Notes: generated from the letters alone by a model not told the origin. A stretch of DNA of 64,000 nt from Bradyrhizobium sp. (GCF_004799445.1 NZ_SSNA01000112.1:1-64000); one strand, 5' to 3'; positions 1 to 9,372 are shown, numbered from the stretch's first letter. Program-made: numbers and translations.

Positions 1-214
1 TCGCGTTCTCGACGGATGCTATCTCCTCGTTGAGCTGATTGATGATGATGTGGGTGTGGAGATCGGAGAGGTTGTTGATCTGGGGGTCTGCCGCGCTCAG
101 CTGCTGCTGTACGCCGATGAGGTCCGAGACGATCAGGTTGACCTGATCCGGGCCGATACCGCCAATCTCGCGGGTCGTTGCGTCGTTGAATAGATCTGTT
201 GCCGTAAGCGCCAT
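1..214 (-). CDS. Partial hypothetical protein, N-terminus only; possible type I secretion substrate
   Basis: An open frame reads leftward from an ATG at 214 to the window edge without a stop, giving 71 codons of the N-terminus. A strong AAGGAGG ribosome-binding site lies just upstream of the ATG, so the start is well supported. The product begins MALTATDLFNDATTREIGGI and is rich in Asp, Asn and Gln, with no signal peptide or membrane segment. I do not recognise the family. It is divergent from a type I secretion ABC/HlyD pair, and such exporters often sit beside their substrate, which usually lacks an N-terminal signal. The substrate role is inference, because the C-terminal half, where RTX repeats and the secretion signal would be, is outside the window. 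Confidence 0.7.
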   Translation of the reverse strand, partial: MALTATDLFNDATTREIGGIGPDQVNLIVSDLIGVQQQLSAADPQINNLSDLHTHIIINQLNEEIASVENA

Positions 215-842
215 TTCCTGCCTCCTTCTCTACACTGTTACGAATGCACTGCCGTTACTTCGGTTAGTTGCGGAAGGGCTTGCTGGCGCAAGCCTCCCTC
301 GAGAAGTCCCATGGCCGCACAATTTAGATGGCGGTGATGCGCATTGTGCAGCGAGCCATTTTTGTCCCCTGTTGTCCCGTCAATGTTTCATCTCAGCCCT
401 GGCAATCCACCCGAGCAGCGATGTGATGCGCAGCATGAAGATTTATTTAGCTTCGTGGCGCCATTCGGCCGACACCGGGGCCAATGCGTACGGAAGCAAG
501 GTGATAGGCGGACGATTCTATGACGCCTGTCTCGCTTCTGGTTTGGGATTTGTTGAGTTGTGACAACTCTCACGAGCAGCGCTCGACCGTGATTCTGGCT
601 CGAATTTCGGCAGACCTTCGGAAAGCCGCCAACTCGGAATAAGAATCTCGGCGTCACATATATGGCCAACAAACTTCTGCCGCCACATTTGTGGCCGGTG
701 GAGTGTGGTGTCACATATGGTGGGGCCAATTGTCGGCAGAAATTGCCGACGGTCGCATTCCTGCCGAAAAATGGTCCGTATCACCTGTCAAGGAAATTTG
801 ATCGCCGATCGGTCTCGGCTCGACGGAAACGCGCAATTGCAA
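215..842. promoter_or_regulatory. Divergent intergenic region with several dyads before the secretion operon
   Basis: About 630 bases separate the left-edge gene from the ABC exporter and hold no convincing gene. The right part carries two perfect inverted repeats, GCCACA-TT-TGTGGC (682-695) and GTCGGCA-GAAAT-TGCCGAC (732-750). The 9-mer GTCACATAT occurs twice, at 653-661 and 710-718. They look like regulator-binding sites for the exporter operon; no specific regulator is recognised. Confidence 0.4.
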
Positions 843-2732
843 ATGAGTGTCGATCAAGGTCAGGCGCAAGCAGTACCTCCGCCTCGCGGGATTTCGAATC
901 TGCTATCGACCCTGGCGTCCGACGACCCCGTGGCGCTTGGGCTGCGCGAGAGCGCGCGGCGCATGGTTGGCATTGCCGTGTTCAGCGGGGTGATCAATGT
1001 TCTGATGCTGTCGGGCTCGCTTTATATGTTGCAGGTCTATGATCGGGTTATTCCGAGCCGCAACATTACGACCTTGCTGGGCCTCTCGCTGATCGTGCTG
1101 TTTGCCTATCTTATGCAAGGATACTTCGACGCGCTGCGATCGCGCATGCTGTGTCGGGTCGCAACGGTTTTCGACGCCGGCTTGCAGCAATCGATCCACA
1201 CGGCGCTCGCCACGTTGCCACTTCGCGGCGTGAAGCCGATGCTGATGCAGCAGCCTTTGCGCGATCTCGACCAGGTGCGCGGCTTTATGTCCGGCATGGG
1301 GCCAACGGCGTTCCTTGATATGCCGTGGATTCCGATCTTTCTCATTGCGTTGTTTCTGTTTCATCCGGCAATCGGTATGACGGCTCTGCTCGGGACCGCC
1401 GGGATCATTGCGATGACGTTGCTGACCGAGCGCATGTCGCGCGGTGCCGCCAGGGCCGCGATGGAATCAAGCGCCCAGCGCCAGGTGCTGGCGGATGCGA
1501 CGCAGCGCAATGCCGAAATTATCCGGGCCCTGGGCATGACGGATCGATTCACCGCCCGCTGGTCGCGGGCCAACGAGCGCTATTTGCGGGAAAATATCCG
1601 CGCCACCGACGTTGCTGCCAATCTCGGCTCGGGCGCGAAGGTGCTGCGCTATGTGCTGCAATCGGGAATGTTGGGCATCGGTGCATATCTTGTCGTGGCC
1701 GACCGGGCTTCGGGCGGCATCATGATCGCGTCGTCGATCATGATGGGACGCGCTCTGGCGCCGGTTGAAATAGCCCTCAGTACCTGGAAGCAGTTGGTCG
1801 CCGCGCGCCAGGGCATCGTCCGCCTGCGCGAAATCTGCAAGGTTACCGCGACACTTCCCGCACCACCGGTGGTGCTGCCGCGTCCTTGCCGTGAGCTATC
1901 GGTGCAGGGTCTGGCCGTCGCTGCGCCCGGCACGGAAAAGCTGATCGTCTCGGAAATTTCTTTCTCGCTCCGGGCCGGCATGGGTCTGGTTCTGCTTGGC
2001 GCGAGCGCATCGGGCAAGACCTCGCTCTCAAAGGCGCTGGTAGGAATCTGGCAGGCCCAGCGCGGAGTGGTGCGGCTCGACGGCGCCGCGCTCGATCAAT
2101 GGCGAAACGAGGATCTGGGCCGCTATATCGGCTACCTGCCTCAGGATGTTGCCTTGTTCGATGGCACCGTTGCCGAGAATATCTGCCGCTTCGACGATCA
2201 GGCGACCTCCGATGCCATCCTCAAAGCGGCGCAGATCGCCGGCGTGCATGACATTATCTTGCGCCTTCCGGAGGGCTATTCGACGCGGATCGGCGAGGGC
2301 GGCATGAGCTTGTCCGCGGGCCAGCGGCAGAGACTGGGGCTGGCGCGGGCGGTGTTCGGCGATCCGTTTCTGGTTGTGCTCGATGAGCCCAATGCCAATC
2401 TGGATGCCGACGGCGAAAATGCCCTGACCCGCGCCATTCAGATTCTGCGCCAGAACAATTGCATCGTCATCGTCATATCGCACCGTCCAAGTGCTCTCTC
2501 GGCATTGAACATGGCGATGGTGCTCTATGAAGGAAGGGCGATCGCCTTTGGCCCACGCGAAGAGATATTTGCGCGCGTTCGCACCGGGACAGGCCAAGCC
2601 GCGGCGGCAACGCAGGCCGCGGCAGCACGGCAGCCTGCGGCAGCAGGACAGTCGGCGGCGGCGAAGCAAACTGCGGCGCCGAGTCCGAATTCGGCGCGCC
2701 TCGCTGTGCTGGCCGAGAGCGCCCTGCCATGA
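843..2732 (+). CDS. Type I secretion system permease/ATPase (PrtD/HlyB-like ABC exporter)
   Basis: Inner-membrane ABC exporter that would energise one-step secretion of a protein through a HlyD adaptor and a TolC-type outer-membrane channel. I start it at the ATG at 843 (about 629 residues), because the 46 upstream residues in the ORF track are not family-like. An N-terminal six-helix membrane domain covers roughly residues 40-310 and an ATPase domain roughly 340-560. The ATPase has a Walker A GASASGKTS, a signature LSAGQRQRLGLARA and a Walker B VVLDEP. There is no peptidase C39 domain, as in PrtD/LapB-type exporters. The last 50 residues are a low-complexity Ala/Gln tail (AAATQAAAARQPAAAGQ) absent from typical PrtD proteins. 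The stop overlaps the HlyD start as ATGA, so the two genes are translationally coupled. No TolC-like gene is in the window. Confidence 0.9.
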   Translation: MSVDQGQAQAVPPPRGISNLLSTLASDDPVALGLRESARRMVGIAVFSGVINVLMLSGSLYMLQVYDRVIPSRNITTLLGLSLIVLFAYLMQGYFDALRSRMLCRVATVFDAGLQQSIHTALATLPLRGVKPMLMQQPLRDLDQVRGFMSGMGPTAFLDMPWIPIFLIALFLFHPAIGMTALLGTAGIIAMTLLTERMSRGAARAAMESSAQRQVLADATQRNAEIIRALGMTDRFTARWSRANERYLRENIRATDVAANLGSGAKVLRYVLQSGMLGIGAYLVVADRASGGIMIASSIMMGRALAPVEIALSTWKQLVAARQGIVRLREICKVTATLPAPPVVLPRPCRELSVQGLAVAAPGTEKLIVSEISFSLRAGMGLVLLGASASGKTSLSKALVGIWQAQRGVVRLDGAALDQWRNEDLGRYIGYLPQDVALFDGTVAENICRFDDQATSDAILKAAQIAGVHDIILRLPEGYSTRIGEGGMSLSAGQRQRLGLARAVFGDPFLVVLDEPNANLDADGENALTRAIQILRQNNCIVIVISHRPSALSALNMAMVLYEGRAIAFGPREEIFARVRTGTGQAAAATQAAAARQPAAAGQSAAAKQTAAPSPNSARLAVLAESALP

Positions 2733-4648
2733 GAACGGGGGACGGGGCACGACCTGACGGTCAATCTCCGCAGCGCTGGATCGGCGAGCAGCACGGCGGC
2801 GGAGTCGGGCCGCAAGGCGCCGCGCTGATTCTCGAACTGCAGCGGCTGCGCCAGGCGTTCGAACGCGAGGAACCGAACGAGCCGCATGCACCGCGGGCGC
2901 GTCACCCGGCGCGTGACGACCTGCATCGCGGGCGTCGGCGTGCGGCCCCGCCGAAGCGCAAAAAGGGCAAGATTGAACGGGTCATCAATGTCTGCCTGGA
3001 GCAATTTTGGTTTACTGGCGCCGCTCCGTCCGCGCGCGGAAGCGAACATGCACGCGAGCCGACTGCCGGCCCGCCGCCGCGCCGGCCCAGTCCGATCATC
3101 GTGCCTGACGGCCCATCCCTGATTAATGTGACGAGGCCCGGGCCGGACCTTCCCAAGCCGAATGACAAATATCAGTCGATGCATATCGAAAGCCCGCAAT
3201 TGACCCTTCCACCTCCGGCGGGTAACGCCGGGCCGGCAACGGCCATGGGACAGCTGATCAAGAACTGCCGTGTCGGCCTGAGCGAGGGCGTTGCCTTCCT
3301 CATCAATCGTGACGGTTTGGCCGACAACGATAACGCGCCAGGCGAAAGCCTGAGTTTACGGGCCGGACGCGCGTTCGAGCATGAATTGCGAACCGGGCTT
3401 CGAGTGCTGCTTGTTGCCGGCGTGTTGGCCGGCGGCTGGACCGTGCTGATGCCGCTTGCCGGGGCCGTCGTGGTTCCCGGTAACCTTGTGGTTCAATCGA
3501 ACGTCAAGACCATCCAGCATCCGACCGGCGGGGTTGTCGCGGAGATCGCGGCCCGCAATGGAATGCGGGTGGGTGTCGGCGATTTGCTGGTGCGGCTCGA
3601 CGCGACCCAGGCGCAGGCCAGTCTGCAGGTGGTGAGTAAGCAGCTCGATGAATTCCGGGCCCGGATTGCCCGGCTGGTTGCTGAGCGCGACGGCCTGCCC
3701 GGGCTCCAGGTGCCGGCCGAATTGGCGGTGCGATCGGGCGAGGGCACCGTCAAGACCCTCCTGGCATCGGAGGAATCCCTGTTCAAGGCCCGGGCCAATG
3801 CGCGTCGGAGCCAGATCGATCTTCTGCAAAGCCGGGTCTCGCAGCTCGGCGAGGAAATTACCGGCCTCGATGCCCAGGTGGCGTCCAAGACCAGGCAACT
3901 GGAGCTGATTACTGGTGAACTCTCCGGTGTCCAGGAACTCTATGACAAGCGGCTTGTCCCGCTGACGCGACTCACGAGCCTGCAGCGTGAGAGCGCGCGG
4001 ATCGAAGGCGAGCGCGGGCAGTTGATGTCGGCGATCGCCGAGACAAAATCAAAGATCGGCGAGGCGCAACTTCAGATCGTGCGACTCGATCAGGATTTCC
4101 GGACCGAGGTTGTGAAGGAACTCGGCGAGACACAGGGCAAGGAATCCGAACTTGTGGAGCGTAGCGTCGCTGCGCGAGATCTTCTTGACCGGATCGAGAT
4201 CCGCTCGCCGGCTTCGGGGGTGATCCATCAGCTCTCCGCGCACACCATCGGCGGTGTCATCCGCGCCGGCGACGCCATCATGGAAGTCGTGCCGGACACC
4301 GATGATCTGCAAATCGAAGCGCGGATGCAGCCCGGCGATATCGATCAGGTACGGACGGGCCAGACGGCGTTCATACGCTTCTCGGCCTTCAACCAGCGTG
4401 TGACGCCGCAGCTCACCGGTGTGGTGTCATATGTGTCTGCTGATACCAGCCGCGATCAGCAGACCAATGCGTCTTACTTCACGGTCAGGGTGATGCTTCC
4501 CGAAGATGAACGTCGTCGGCTCGCTGGACTGCAGCTCGTGTCGGGTATGCCCGCGGAAGTCTTCATGCAGACGGGCAGCCGGACCATGATGAGCTATTTG
4601 TTGAAGCCGGTTACCGATCAGTTCCAGCGCGCCTTTGTCGAGCGATGA
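2729..4648 (+). CDS. HlyD family type I secretion periplasmic adaptor
   Basis: Periplasmic adaptor that would bridge the ABC exporter to an outer-membrane channel. From the ATGA-overlapping start the protein has 639 residues, long for the family (usually 430-480). The first ~220 residues are an extra Pro/Arg-rich cytoplasmic region. A single membrane segment follows at about 223-248, then a lipoyl/barrel-sandwich part with the typical VQHPTGG-like motif (IQHPTGGVVAEI), a long coiled-coil hairpin at about 300-480, and a beta-barrel domain including RSPASGVIHQL. An alternative in-frame ATG at 3179 would give a 489-residue protein of nearly normal length. The overlap favours 2729, so the extension may be a real cytoplasmic domain that meets the exporter or substrate. 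Confidence 0.88.
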   Translation: MRTGDGARPDGQSPQRWIGEQHGGGVGPQGAALILELQRLRQAFEREEPNEPHAPRARHPARDDLHRGRRRAAPPKRKKGKIERVINVCLEQFWFTGAAPSARGSEHAREPTAGPPPRRPSPIIVPDGPSLINVTRPGPDLPKPNDKYQSMHIESPQLTLPPPAGNAGPATAMGQLIKNCRVGLSEGVAFLINRDGLADNDNAPGESLSLRAGRAFEHELRTGLRVLLVAGVLAGGWTVLMPLAGAVVVPGNLVVQSNVKTIQHPTGGVVAEIAARNGMRVGVGDLLVRLDATQAQASLQVVSKQLDEFRARIARLVAERDGLPGLQVPAELAVRSGEGTVKTLLASEESLFKARANARRSQIDLLQSRVSQLGEEITGLDAQVASKTRQLELITGELSGVQELYDKRLVPLTRLTSLQRESARIEGERGQLMSAIAETKSKIGEAQLQIVRLDQDFRTEVVKELGETQGKESELVERSVAARDLLDRIEIRSPASGVIHQLSAHTIGGVIRAGDAIMEVVPDTDDLQIEARMQPGDIDQVRTGQTAFIRFSAFNQRVTPQLTGVVSYVSADTSRDQQTNASYFTVRVMLPEDERRRLAGLQLVSGMPAEVFMQTGSRTMMSYLLKPVTDQFQRAFVER

Positions 4649-4658
4649 GCGCTGGTCG

Positions 4659-4700
4659 CGTGTGGTACTGACGCCATCCGAACGCCAGTCGAGCCACACG
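4659..4700. terminator. Hairpin between convergent genes
   Basis: An inverted repeat CGTGTGG (4659-4665) / CCACACG (4694-4700), with a partly complementary inner stem, lies between the stops of the HlyD gene and the convergent hydrolase. There is no clear T-run, so it may be a weak bidirectional terminator or a transcript-stabilising hairpin. Confidence 0.35.
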
Positions 4701-4717
4701 TGCTGAGCGAGGACCGC

Positions 4718-5725
4718 TCAGGTGGAGCGGAGTTGCATTTGCTCCAGCACCGCGCGGCCGAGCAGGCCGTAAGGGCTCGCGAACGTCTCCATCATCTCGA
4801 AGTGATTGTAGTTCTCATTGACGAGATACTGCACCGGCTTGTTGGCGGCCTTGAGCGCGGCGGCAAAATCGCGGGTCTGGCGTTGAAATTCGGGCGTCTC
4901 GTAGGTGCCATGGGCAAGCACCAGAGGCGTGTTGATCCGCGCCAGATGGCGCTGGGTAGAGAGACGCTCCTCCATCTCGTCTGTGAAGTGGACATATTTC
5001 GAGCGCGCCGAAAGCCGAACCGGCCTAAGATCGGACATGCCGCTTGAAAGCACGGCGCCCTTGATGAGGTTGTCGGGGAGGTCGAAATCCCCGCGCCATT
5101 CCGTGAGCAGCGCCACTCCGGCCAGATGCGCGCCGGAGGAGAAGCCGGACAAATAGATGCGTCCGGCGTCGCCACCGAAGTCCTTTGCATGGCGCGCGGT
5201 CCAGGCGATGGCGCGGCGGACCTGGTCGACCATCGGCATCAGATCGCCATTGGCCTCGTCCACCGAGATGAAGTCAGGGACGACGTAATGCGCGCCGGCG
5301 TTCATCAGCATTTCGGCGGGAAAGGCGTATTCAGCCGCCGGGCGCTGGTGCCAGGCCCCGCCGTGAATGTGAATGTGGATCGGCGCATTGGCCCGTTTGG
5401 TGGAATAGACTTCGAGCCGCTCGATGGCGGTCGGGCCGTAATCGAGGCGTTTGGGCTCGCCGAGGCGCGCGCGCATCGCATTGCTGTTGGACGCATAACG
5501 CCTGGTGATCTGCTGCAGGTTCGGCGCGTATTTGGACTGGTCATACGCGTCGTCGAGTTCCTTCTGGTCCATGTTGAGCCAGACCAGCGGCCCCTTTTCC
5601 GAACCGGCGGCGGGAGATGGCCCCGCAAACGCCGTGCCCTCTGCCGCGGCGGCGATGCCGACCGAAATCCCTGCCAGCACCGTTCTGCGATCGACTTTCA
5701 CAGCTTGGTTATTCCGTCCAGTCAT
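4718..5725 (-). CDS. Alpha/beta hydrolase, arylformamidase/carboxylesterase-like, Tat-type leader
   Basis: A 335-residue hydrolase of the alpha/beta-hydrolase_3/kynurenine formamidase-like group. The N-terminus carries a leader with DRRTVLAGISVGIAAAAEGTAFAG, where RR precedes a hydrophobic stretch and an Ala-x-Ala-type cleavage site, so export is likely. Next comes the oxyanion-hole motif HIHGGAW and the nucleophile elbow GFSSGAH. The C-terminal His is probably in NYNHFE. It starts only 3 bases after the stop of the ACMSD-like amidohydrolase upstream, so both are in one operon. The pair suggests breakdown of an amide, ester or tryptophan-like aromatic compound, but the leader argues against the cytoplasmic kynurenine pathway. 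The substrate is unknown. Confidence 0.8.
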   Translation of the reverse strand: MTGRNNQAVKVDRRTVLAGISVGIAAAAEGTAFAGPSPAAGSEKGPLVWLNMDQKELDDAYDQSKYAPNLQQITRRYASNSNAMRARLGEPKRLDYGPTAIERLEVYSTKRANAPIHIHIHGGAWHQRPAAEYAFPAEMLMNAGAHYVVPDFISVDEANGDLMPMVDQVRRAIAWTARHAKDFGGDAGRIYLSGFSSGAHLAGVALLTEWRGDFDLPDNLIKGAVLSSGMSDLRPVRLSARSKYVHFTDEMEERLSTQRHLARINTPLVLAHGTYETPEFQRQTRDFAAALKAANKPVQYLVNENYNHFEMMETFASPYGLLGRAVLEQMQLRST

Positions 5726-5728
5726 CGG

Positions 5729-6853
5729 CTAGGCACCGAGCCGCGGCAGCAGCTTCAGCGCATTGCCGCGCTCGATCTCCATGATCTGTGCTTCGGTGAA
5801 AACGCCCGAATTCCGCAGTCCCTTCACATGGTCGATGCCGGTGCGATAGGGAAAATCGGTGCCGAACACAATCTGCGAAGTCGGGATCACCGCGGTCAGC
5901 GCCGACATCGCGGCCTTGTTCGCGGTTTGCGCGGTGTCGTAATAGAAGCGCGTCAGTTCGGCCAGCGTTCCCTCGGGCACGGCCGCCTTTGATTTCGGAT
6001 CGAGCAACGGCTGGCGGACGAACCGCTCGATCAGGAACGGCATGGTGCCGCCGGCATGCGAGAAGATCCAGCGGATGTCGCGGAATTTCTGCGCGTTGCC
6101 GGAGAAGATGATGTCGCCGATGGTGCGGGTCGTATCGGTGCCCCATTCGATCATCCCCGGCGGTTCGGTGCGCACCAGGTTGACGCAGCAATCGGCCGTG
6201 GCCGGATGGGTGTAGACCACGACCTTGCGCCGGTTGAGTTCTTCCATGACCGGCAGGAAGGCGGGATCGCCGAGCCACTTGTCGTGATAGTTCGTCAACA
6301 GGCCGATGCCGTCGAGCTTGAGGGTGTCGAGTGCGTAGGATATTTCCTTCAGGCTGCCGTCGACATCGGTGAGTGGAAGCATTGCGAAGCTCCCGAAGCG
6401 GCCGGGATGGTCGGCGATCAGCTTTGCGGCGTATTCGTTGCACTCGCGCACCAGCTTGCGCGCCGCCTCGCCGGAGGTGAAATTGACGCCCGGCTGCGTC
6501 ACCGAGAGCATCGCGACCGCGATGCCCGCCTGGTCCATATCGGCCAGCGATTTTTCGGGCGTCCAGCCGCGCATCAGGCCATCACCGAAATTGGCGCCGA
6601 CCGACGCCGCGATGTAGCTCGGTGGCGACAGATGATGATGAACATCGATGCGGTAGGGCTTTGCCCCGGCGGTCTGCGCCATGGCGTTCTGCGGGTGTCC
6701 CAACCCCGCCGCCGCCACGGTCGCGGCGCCGGCCAGTCCAGCCACGAATTGACGCCGGCTCAGCGCCGCGCCGGACAGCGAAAGGGTGCTCTCGCAGCCG
6801 CCGCAGGCGCAGCCTCGGTACGACCAGCGCTTGTTGCCATCGTGTTCGTTCAT
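5729..6853 (-). CDS. Amidohydrolase family protein (ACMSD-like), with leader and Cys-rich N-terminus
   Basis: A 374-residue metal-dependent amidohydrolase of the amidohydro-rel (Amidohydrolase_2) group that includes ACMS decarboxylase. Visible metal-ligand motifs are DVHHHLSPP near residue 70, a His in YTHPATADCC, FSHAGG, and the late Asp in FGTDFPY. The N-terminus has a Tat-like leader (SRRQFVAGLAGAATVAAAG) preceded by an unusual cysteine cluster GCACGGC. The start at 6853 has a GGGAGGG ribosome site. It is the first gene of a two-gene operon with the hydrolase downstream. Decarboxylase and hydrolase activities both occur in this family, and the sequence does not decide between them. Confidence 0.82.
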   Translation of the reverse strand: MNEHDGNKRWSYRGCACGGCESTLSLSGAALSRRQFVAGLAGAATVAAAGLGHPQNAMAQTAGAKPYRIDVHHHLSPPSYIAASVGANFGDGLMRGWTPEKSLADMDQAGIAVAMLSVTQPGVNFTSGEAARKLVRECNEYAAKLIADHPGRFGSFAMLPLTDVDGSLKEISYALDTLKLDGIGLLTNYHDKWLGDPAFLPVMEELNRRKVVVYTHPATADCCVNLVRTEPPGMIEWGTDTTRTIGDIIFSGNAQKFRDIRWIFSHAGGTMPFLIERFVRQPLLDPKSKAAVPEGTLAELTRFYYDTAQTANKAAMSALTAVIPTSQIVFGTDFPYRTGIDHVKGLRNSGVFTEAQIMEIERGNALKLLPRLGA

Positions 6854-7299
6854 AACGCCCTCCCTGCCGGGTCCCTTCAGGACTTCTCGTCTTGATCGGT
6901 CCGATAAATGTCACAGTCCAGCTATGTACCGCAGATAGCGTGGCAGACAATAGATTCGCGATCTCAAGCCATTGGAAAATCCAAAAAATAGCATGGCCTG
7001 CGCGGGGGTCTGATCGGCGTGCCGGTTCACGCCTGCCGCTCGTTTTCTTGTTTGAAGCTTCGGATCGCGCGGCGCGTTCCGGTTTCACACGCGCGAAGCT
7101 TGCGTTCGAAGCCAAGCGGGTGCGGCGCGTCGGCATCTTGCATGCCAGAAGGCCGGCCAAATGTTTGCCGACATGCTGCACTGCGATGTCCACAAGGGCA
7201 GAAGGATTGCCTCTTTTCGCGCGACAAAATGCAACGGACTCGCGGTGCGGATTCTGCTATTGTGCGCGCGTCAATTGGCTTCACACAGGAGTGGAGTTC
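6854..7299. other. Intergenic region, nothing recognised
   Basis: About 450 bases between the divergent amidohydrolase operon and a small gene. No ORF with family-like features, no strong dyad and no RNA gene was seen. It must hold promoters for both flanking genes. Confidence 0.5.
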
Positions 7300-7488
7300 A
7301 TGAACAAGCTCGTTGAAATTCGCCGCCAGGAATATTTTTGCCGGGAGCGTGCGTACCTTGATTCCGAGCGTAGGGTTTTCTGGCTCGCAGAAGCCGAAGA
7401 GTGGGAGCAGCGTGCGCTTGACGAAATTGCGTTCCATTTCAGGGAATGCAATCTCGATGCTTCCGGTCATTCCCTTGCCGCCAACTGA
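7300..7488 (+). CDS. Small hypothetical protein, 62 aa
   Basis: A 62-residue soluble, charged protein beginning MNKLVEIRRQEYFCRERAYLD. The ORF track extends it upstream, but the ATG at 7300 has a good AGGAG site about 8 bases before it. It is predicted to be mostly helical (many Glu, Arg and Ala residues, with aromatic residues regularly spaced). I do not recognise a named family. It stands alone and converges on the zinc-ribbon gene. Confidence 0.6.
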   Translation: MNKLVEIRRQEYFCRERAYLDSERRVFWLAEAEEWEQRALDEIAFHFRECNLDASGHSLAAN

Positions 7489-7629
7489 GCGGTTCCAGAC
7501 CTTTCCGTTGCGTTAGACCGTTAGCCGCCGCGTGCAGCCGATACGCTGCCGGTGAGTTGCTGCGCGAGAGCGTGTTGCCGAGGCGGACCTCAGCCCGGCG
7601 GCGCGGTCGCGGCGACGTGCGCGCGCTGG

Positions 7630-7827
7630 TCAGTGCCGCCGTTCGGGCTTTGTGACGGTTTGCCTGACTTCGGCGCCGCAGTCGGCGCACTCATAGATGA
7701 AGTCGATCTTCGCCATGCTCCAATGCGGCTCGATGTCTCTGACATACATCGGCAGCAGCCCGATGCAGCCGGGGCAGACCACCGGGGGCGTCTCGACGAG
7801 GTCGTGATGCTGAACGTAGGCTGGCAT
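7630..7827 (-). CDS. Small zinc-ribbon-like hypothetical protein, 65 aa
   Basis: A 65-residue protein with two CxxC pairs, CPGC near residue 18 and CADC near residue 48, the arrangement of a single zinc ribbon. The start at 7827 has an AAGGAGAG site. There is no membrane segment. It sits alone between convergent and divergent neighbours. Two similar small zinc-ribbon proteins occur in the window (24381-24644 and 37818-38003). The role is unknown; RNA, DNA or protein binding is possible. Confidence 0.65.
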   Translation of the reverse strand: MPAYVQHHDLVETPPVVCPGCIGLLPMYVRDIEPHWSMAKIDFIYECADCGAEVRQTVTKPERRH

Positions 7828-8052
7828 ATCGCTCTCCTTCGAAAGCCGAAAGTGAACATCAACCCCGAAACCAGCCTACTGCGCGGAATCAAAGGTCCCT
7901 CATCAACTCTTTCGAACGTTTGAGGAACGGCTGCATAATCCCGGCACATGTGACATTCCTGTTACATATCCGTTCGCGGCCGATGCTGGCATCGTGCTAT
8001 ATGCCGGTTGCGATACATAATAACAAAAGATCATCACGGGGAAGGAATGAGG

Positions 8053-9372
8053 ATGGCACTGTTGCAGCAGAGCGTCCCGGGGGAACGCGATGCGTCGGAG
8101 CGGGCAGGGGAGGATCCCGTGCTGCAAAGCGCCGTTCGAAAAGCCGCGCTCAGGTTCGTGCCGCTTCTGACCATCGCCTATCTCTTCAACTATCTCGATC
8201 GCACCAGTCTTGGTTTCGCCGCCCTGACCATGAACCAGCAGCTTGGCCTGTCGGCGTCGCAGTTCGGTCTTGCGGCGGGCGTTTTCTTTCTCGGCTATTC
8301 GCTGTTTGAAGTGCCGAGCAACCTGATGCTCTATCGCTTCGGCGCGCGGCGCTGGCTTGCCCGCATCATGATCAGCTGGGGCATCGTGTCGGCGGCAACC
8401 GCCTTCGTGGTCGGGCCGAACAGCTTCTACGGCCTGCGCCTGCTGCTTGGGATCGCGGAAGCCGGGTTCTTCCCGGGGGTGACGTTCTTTCTCGCCGCCT
8501 GGTTTCCGGCCCAATACCGCACCAGGATGCTGGCCTGGTTCCTGGTCGGGATTCCCTTGTCCTCGCTGGTCGGCAGCCCGGTCTGCGGCCTGCTGCTGCA
8601 GATGGACGGCATCTGGGGTCTCGCCGGATGGCAGTGGCTGTTTCTGCTGGTGAGCCTGCCCTGCATCCCCCTGGGGTTTTTGACGCTGCGCCTGCTTTCC
8701 GATTCCCCGCAGGCCGCGACCTGGCTCACGCCCGACGAGCGTGACATGCTGGACGAGGTGCTCGCTTCCGAAGTGCGGGAGCGGCCGCATTCTTCATTGC
8801 TGGCGGCATTCAAGGATTCGCGCGTGCTGATCTGCGCCGTGATCCAGTTCGGCTTTACGCTAGGCTCCTACGGCATCGGCATCTGGCTGCCGCTGATGCT
8901 GAAGGAATATCATTTGTCGAATCTGGCGATCGGCTGGACCGCCGCCATCCCCTATCTGTTTGCTTCCGTTGGCATGATCCTGTGGGCGCGTTATGTCGAC
9001 GAAAAAGGCCGGCGCATCGTCAACCTGGCGATCGCGTGCCTTCTCGGCGGTGTCGGGCTGCTGGCGCCGATCATCTCCGGCTCGCTTCCCGTCGCCGTCA
9101 TCGGTTTCAGCCTGGCGCTGGTCGGCGTGACCGCGGCGCGGGCGATCTTCTGGACCATCCCGACCCGGTTCCTGACCGGGGTCGCGGCCGCGGGCGGGTT
9201 GGCCTTCATCAACTCAATCGCCACCGTCGGCGGCTTTGTCGGTCCATCGATGATGGGCTGGCTCAGGGAATTTTCAGGGTCCTACGTCGTCGGCTTGCTG
9301 GCCGTGGCGGCGATCATGGTCGCCGCGACCGCGGCGTCGATGTCGCTGAAGCTGGTGATATCGCGGGAGTGA
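8053..9372 (+). CDS. MFS transporter, anion:cation symporter (ACS) family
   Basis: A 439-residue permease with about 12 membrane segments. The motif LFNYLDRTSLGFA in helix 1 and the loop YRFGARRWLARIMISWG are typical of the ACS family, which carries organic anions such as phthalate, tartrate, hydroxyphenylacetate or glucarate. I start it at the ATG at 8053, which lies 6 bases after GAAGGA; the ATG at 8047 is too close to that site. It is alone in its orientation and no catabolic gene is coupled to it, so the substrate cannot be named. Confidence 0.87.
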   Translation: MALLQQSVPGERDASERAGEDPVLQSAVRKAALRFVPLLTIAYLFNYLDRTSLGFAALTMNQQLGLSASQFGLAAGVFFLGYSLFEVPSNLMLYRFGARRWLARIMISWGIVSAATAFVVGPNSFYGLRLLLGIAEAGFFPGVTFFLAAWFPAQYRTRMLAWFLVGIPLSSLVGSPVCGLLLQMDGIWGLAGWQWLFLLVSLPCIPLGFLTLRLLSDSPQAATWLTPDERDMLDEVLASEVRERPHSSLLAAFKDSRVLICAVIQFGFTLGSYGIGIWLPLMLKEYHLSNLAIGWTAAIPYLFASVGMILWARYVDEKGRRIVNLAIACLLGGVGLLAPIISGSLPVAVIGFSLALVGVTAARAIFWTIPTRFLTGVAAAGGLAFINSIATVGGFVGPSMMGWLREFSGSYVVGLLAVAAIMVAATAASMSLKLVISRE

